From Selaginella tamariscina (Eukaryota > Streptophyta > Lycopodiopsida > Selaginellales > Selaginellaceae): 64,000 bases of DNA. The notes under the pieces were generated by a model. That model searched no databases, was not told where the DNA came from, and saw nothing but the letters and a program-made list of their open reading frames with translations. The position numbers and the translations under genes are program-made. Each line of letters begins with the position of its first letter. Position 1 is the first letter of the stretch. This document shows, one piece after another, positions 61,528-64,000 of the stretch. The stretch lies in contig PUQB01000734.1 of NCBI GenBank assembly GCA_003024785.1, positions 1 through 64,000 of the forward strand, written 5' to 3'.

Positions 61528-61939
61528 ACATGTACACCTTTTTTCCACTTAAGCTCTACCTTTTTTAGAGCTATTTCATATATATCTATCCTCACTTAAG
61601 AATTTCACAAATTTTTACACAATAATGGCAAAATCTCTCTGTGATCGCCATGTGTTAACATGGGTAAATTTTCATGTGTACAAAAATAAATGTTCATAGT
61701 GCAGGATCTTAACATGAATGTTCAATAACTTTTGGCTAATATGTTTGTATTATGCACAGAGTTTAGTCTTGAGAACTATCACTCTTCATATAACACTTAA
61801 TCAACAAGTCGGTGTGGAATTTTATGTATGACTGATATCTTATGCTTGTCAAAAGCTGGTGCATGTGGGTGTTTAACCTATGCAGGTGTTTCTAACCTTA
61901 GGTTGAAAATACTCTAAGCATATTCTCTGAGTGGTGATA
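61528..61939. other. Unassigned stretch
   Basis: The AT-rich sequence has no recognisable gene. Given the gag remnant that follows it may be a worn LTR, but I see no paired copy. Confidence 0.3.
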
Positions 61940-62990
61940 TTTAGGTTTAATAAGATAAGATGAGTAAGCGAAAACAACTTGAAGCTCAGAATGAAGAACA
62001 AGAAGAAGTTAATTCGACAACTCAACCTCCAAGGGTTGGACCACAAAACAATTGGCAAAAAAAATCATGATAGATGCCCTAAATGAACTTTGAAAAAATA
62101 TTTTAGGGTTGAACAATCAAATCGATAATGTAGTAGTACAAGTTCTAGTAGCCACCTCAGTACCAAATGATTTAGAACCATGTGCACAAAGGTCAATGAA
62201 CATTAGGTTCCTTTGAGTCCGAATCTCCAGTTGAAGAAGATTCCAGTGGTCCCAATAAGTTCAAACTAGTAAAGCCTTTAGACTTTAAGGGTTCGAAGGA
62301 TTATAAAATTTTGGATAACTAGTTGTACAACATTAAGAGCTATTTTGAGGTTGCATTTGTTCAAAAAAAGAAAAGGTTGCATGCACTGAATAATTTTTCA
62401 AAGGAAAGGCTAAACTATAGTGACGAACTAGCGGGGACACTAAATAATTGGAATCGTATGAAACACAAAATTTAAAAGCAATACATGTCAGATGATTTTA
62501 TATTGTAGTTGCATGTTGACTTGATAACTTGCAAGTAAGGAATTTGGGAGACATGATGGATTATGTTTATTGGTTTGAAAATGTATAGCATTTCCAAACA
62601 TGAGTGACAATCAAGTTCAAAGTTAATTCATGACGAACTTAATCCTGAGGTACAAACCAACAAGATACCAAGATTGTCAGGAAGTTGTTTAAAAGGTTGC
62701 ATATGGTATGTCTTTGGAGGATTTGTATGATAAAGGGGATGAACCAAAATCTAAGTTGTTAAATCCTCCTCCAACTTCCTTGGGGATGGGGATGCAAGCA
62801 ATGTGGGGAATAGGAGCTAAAAATATGCTATAGAAAATGCATACATGGAACCTTTCTATTGTGGAAGAATAAGTTGTAGAAAAGGTTAGCAGGAAAATGT
62901 AACATAAAAGATTCTCTAGTAAGAAAATCTTAGCTATAGGACGGAATCCTATAGTGACATGATGGATAGTTATGATGATTAGTGTGACAT
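61940..62990 (+). pseudogene. gypsy-type gag remnant
   Basis: After MSKRKQLEAQNEEQEE at 61960 comes KLVKPLDFKGSKDYKILDN, followed by YNIKSYFEVAF, a typical start of plant gypsy gag. Words shared with gypsy-1 (17150-17480) include KKKRLH/KKRLR and the tacaaaccaacaag stretch. Many stops are present. Confidence 0.6.
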
Positions 62991-63349
62991 AGCATTAATG
63001 GATATCGGATGCACAAAGGCATAAGGGAAGTAAGTCTCTACACTTGCTATCTTTTATATTCAATTTAGGAATGTAAGTGCATGTTTTATAATATCTTGTG
63101 TATTGTATTTGTTCTTGTATTATGAGCAAGAGTCTTATGATTTCTTTTACATGGAGTGGCCAAAGCAAAATCTTACCCTTAACTTTGAAGATTAGTTAAG
63201 TGGTGTAATACAAAACAGTTCAAAATACAAAATTCCAAATATGTACTACACACCTTTCCTCTATTGTGTGTATAATGTTTTCTATGCAACATAAAGGTTT
63301 AGCATATTAACATATGGCAACCAGAATGTTGTTGAGGTGGTTGGCCACG

Positions 63350-63560
63350 AACATGTTAAGGAGAGCATAAAAAATGTCATTTGTCATTTGTCATATGTTG
63401 GAAAACTCTTGGGGCATTGGTTAGACCAAGGGCATTGCCACAATGTAGCTTAAAAGAGTTCAAAAAGTTGTCTTCTATTCATCACTAGGACATATTCAAT
63501 TGAGATTGTATGCTTTTATCAAGATTAATTTTGGTGGAGAACTTAGCACCACTATAAATA
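63350..63560 (-). pseudogene. gypsy RT fragment
   Basis: The minus-strand reading contains MPLVXTNAPRVFQHMTNDIF, the conserved FGLTNAPATFQ-type RT block, followed upstream by a KAYNLN stretch. It is opposite in strand to the gag remnant, so it is a different piece or a rearrangement. It is too short for more. Confidence 0.5.
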
Positions 63561-64000
63561 GGTCTTCACCAAGGGGTAGAACCATTTTCAAGATTAATTA
63601 ATTAATCATATGGCGATGCTTTGGTAGTTTGGCTAGCTTAAGTCTTTTAGAATCTTAACACATCTTTAGAAGCTTTCACTGAGTTGTTCTTGATTCAAAA
63701 CATGAGTTATCGAGATTGGAAAGACAAACTTGGAGTTTTTATATTCTTTGTTGATAAAATGTGTCATCGATATCATTTTGATTTTGAGCAAAGAAGAATT
63801 AACAATGGGAATGCTGAAACTAGATCAAAGAGTCAAATTAATAAATTGTAAACTTAAATCAAGGAAGATCGAAAGTAACAAAGTTGATGAATGATATTGA
63901 ATGAGACAAAATAAGAAAAATTTGAGGCCTACTTCAATTAGAGTAGTGATAGTAATCAAATATGTGACTCTACCATCCACTACTTCCATTATAATAGTCA
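63561..64000. other. Unassigned right edge
   Basis: I see no reliable gene. It may continue the RT fragment, since RT-like words are faint on the minus strand. Confidence 0.3.

Overview
The window looks like repeat-rich nuclear DNA of a land plant, most likely a seed-free lineage (fern, lycophyte, bryophyte) or a streptophyte alga. This rests on (TTTAGGG)n telomere-type repeats, short GT-AG introns, several Ty3/gypsy retrotransposons, and a DUF7869-type gene family that I associate with such genomes. The species cannot be fixed from sequence alone. I found no conserved housekeeping gene and no rRNA, tRNA or CRISPR array. Almost everything belongs to repeated elements, most of them broken.

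Two non-LTR gene-bearing repeat families dominate. Type I carries an intron-containing gene for a DUF7869-type protein. Copy A is at 1-5279 (+), B at about 37830-43105 (+), C at 8225-12025 (-, split by a solo LTR), a 3' remnant at 24525-24759 (-), and a decayed leader without the gene at about 44640-45530 (+). Type II carries two genes in the same direction. The first encodes a protein with a ParB/sulfiredoxin-like domain. The second encodes an FCP1/NLI-interacting-factor-like HAD phosphatase. Its copies are E (24760-29725, -), F (29726 to about 36460, -), G (about 55980-61527, +, interrupted upstream) and a fragment H (21730-22518, -). E and F sit head to tail.

The most unusual signal is a G+C-rich dyad, GGCGGGATTAATCCCGCC and variants, often a perfect palindrome of 20-28 bp, present roughly 70 times in five arrays. 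The arrays sit in the 5' intron of type I (A and B) and directly upstream of all three longer type II genes (E, F, G). A degenerate copy also sits in a short intron of the ParB-like gene, at the same place in three paralogues. Both families end in the same 26-bp 3' motif: ATGCCCATTTTAGTTACAAC, one variable base, then TGCAT (seven copies). My inference is that types I and II form one undescribed mobile system, with shared ends, a clustered palindromic site and a ParB-fold protein that could be its reader. DNA binding is untested.

The remainder is Ty3/gypsy debris plus one recent insertion. A 10.2-kb gypsy element (45800-55972, -) is flanked by the 5-bp duplication ATATC; a related sequence lacking the insertion is at 43285-43440 in opposite orientation. 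A second family with long LTRs gives an LTR with primer-binding site at 6018-6399, a solo LTR at 8861-10110 (duplication CATTA) and a decayed element at 15602-21729. A gag-protease fragment lies at 22519-24520, and gag and RT fragments at 61940-63560. Between these are CA/TG minisatellites, a 383-bp satellite and interstitial telomere repeats. The genes I recognise are nearly all disrupted by single-base indels. Copies A and B are broken at different places, so some breaks may be consensus errors in the assembly.
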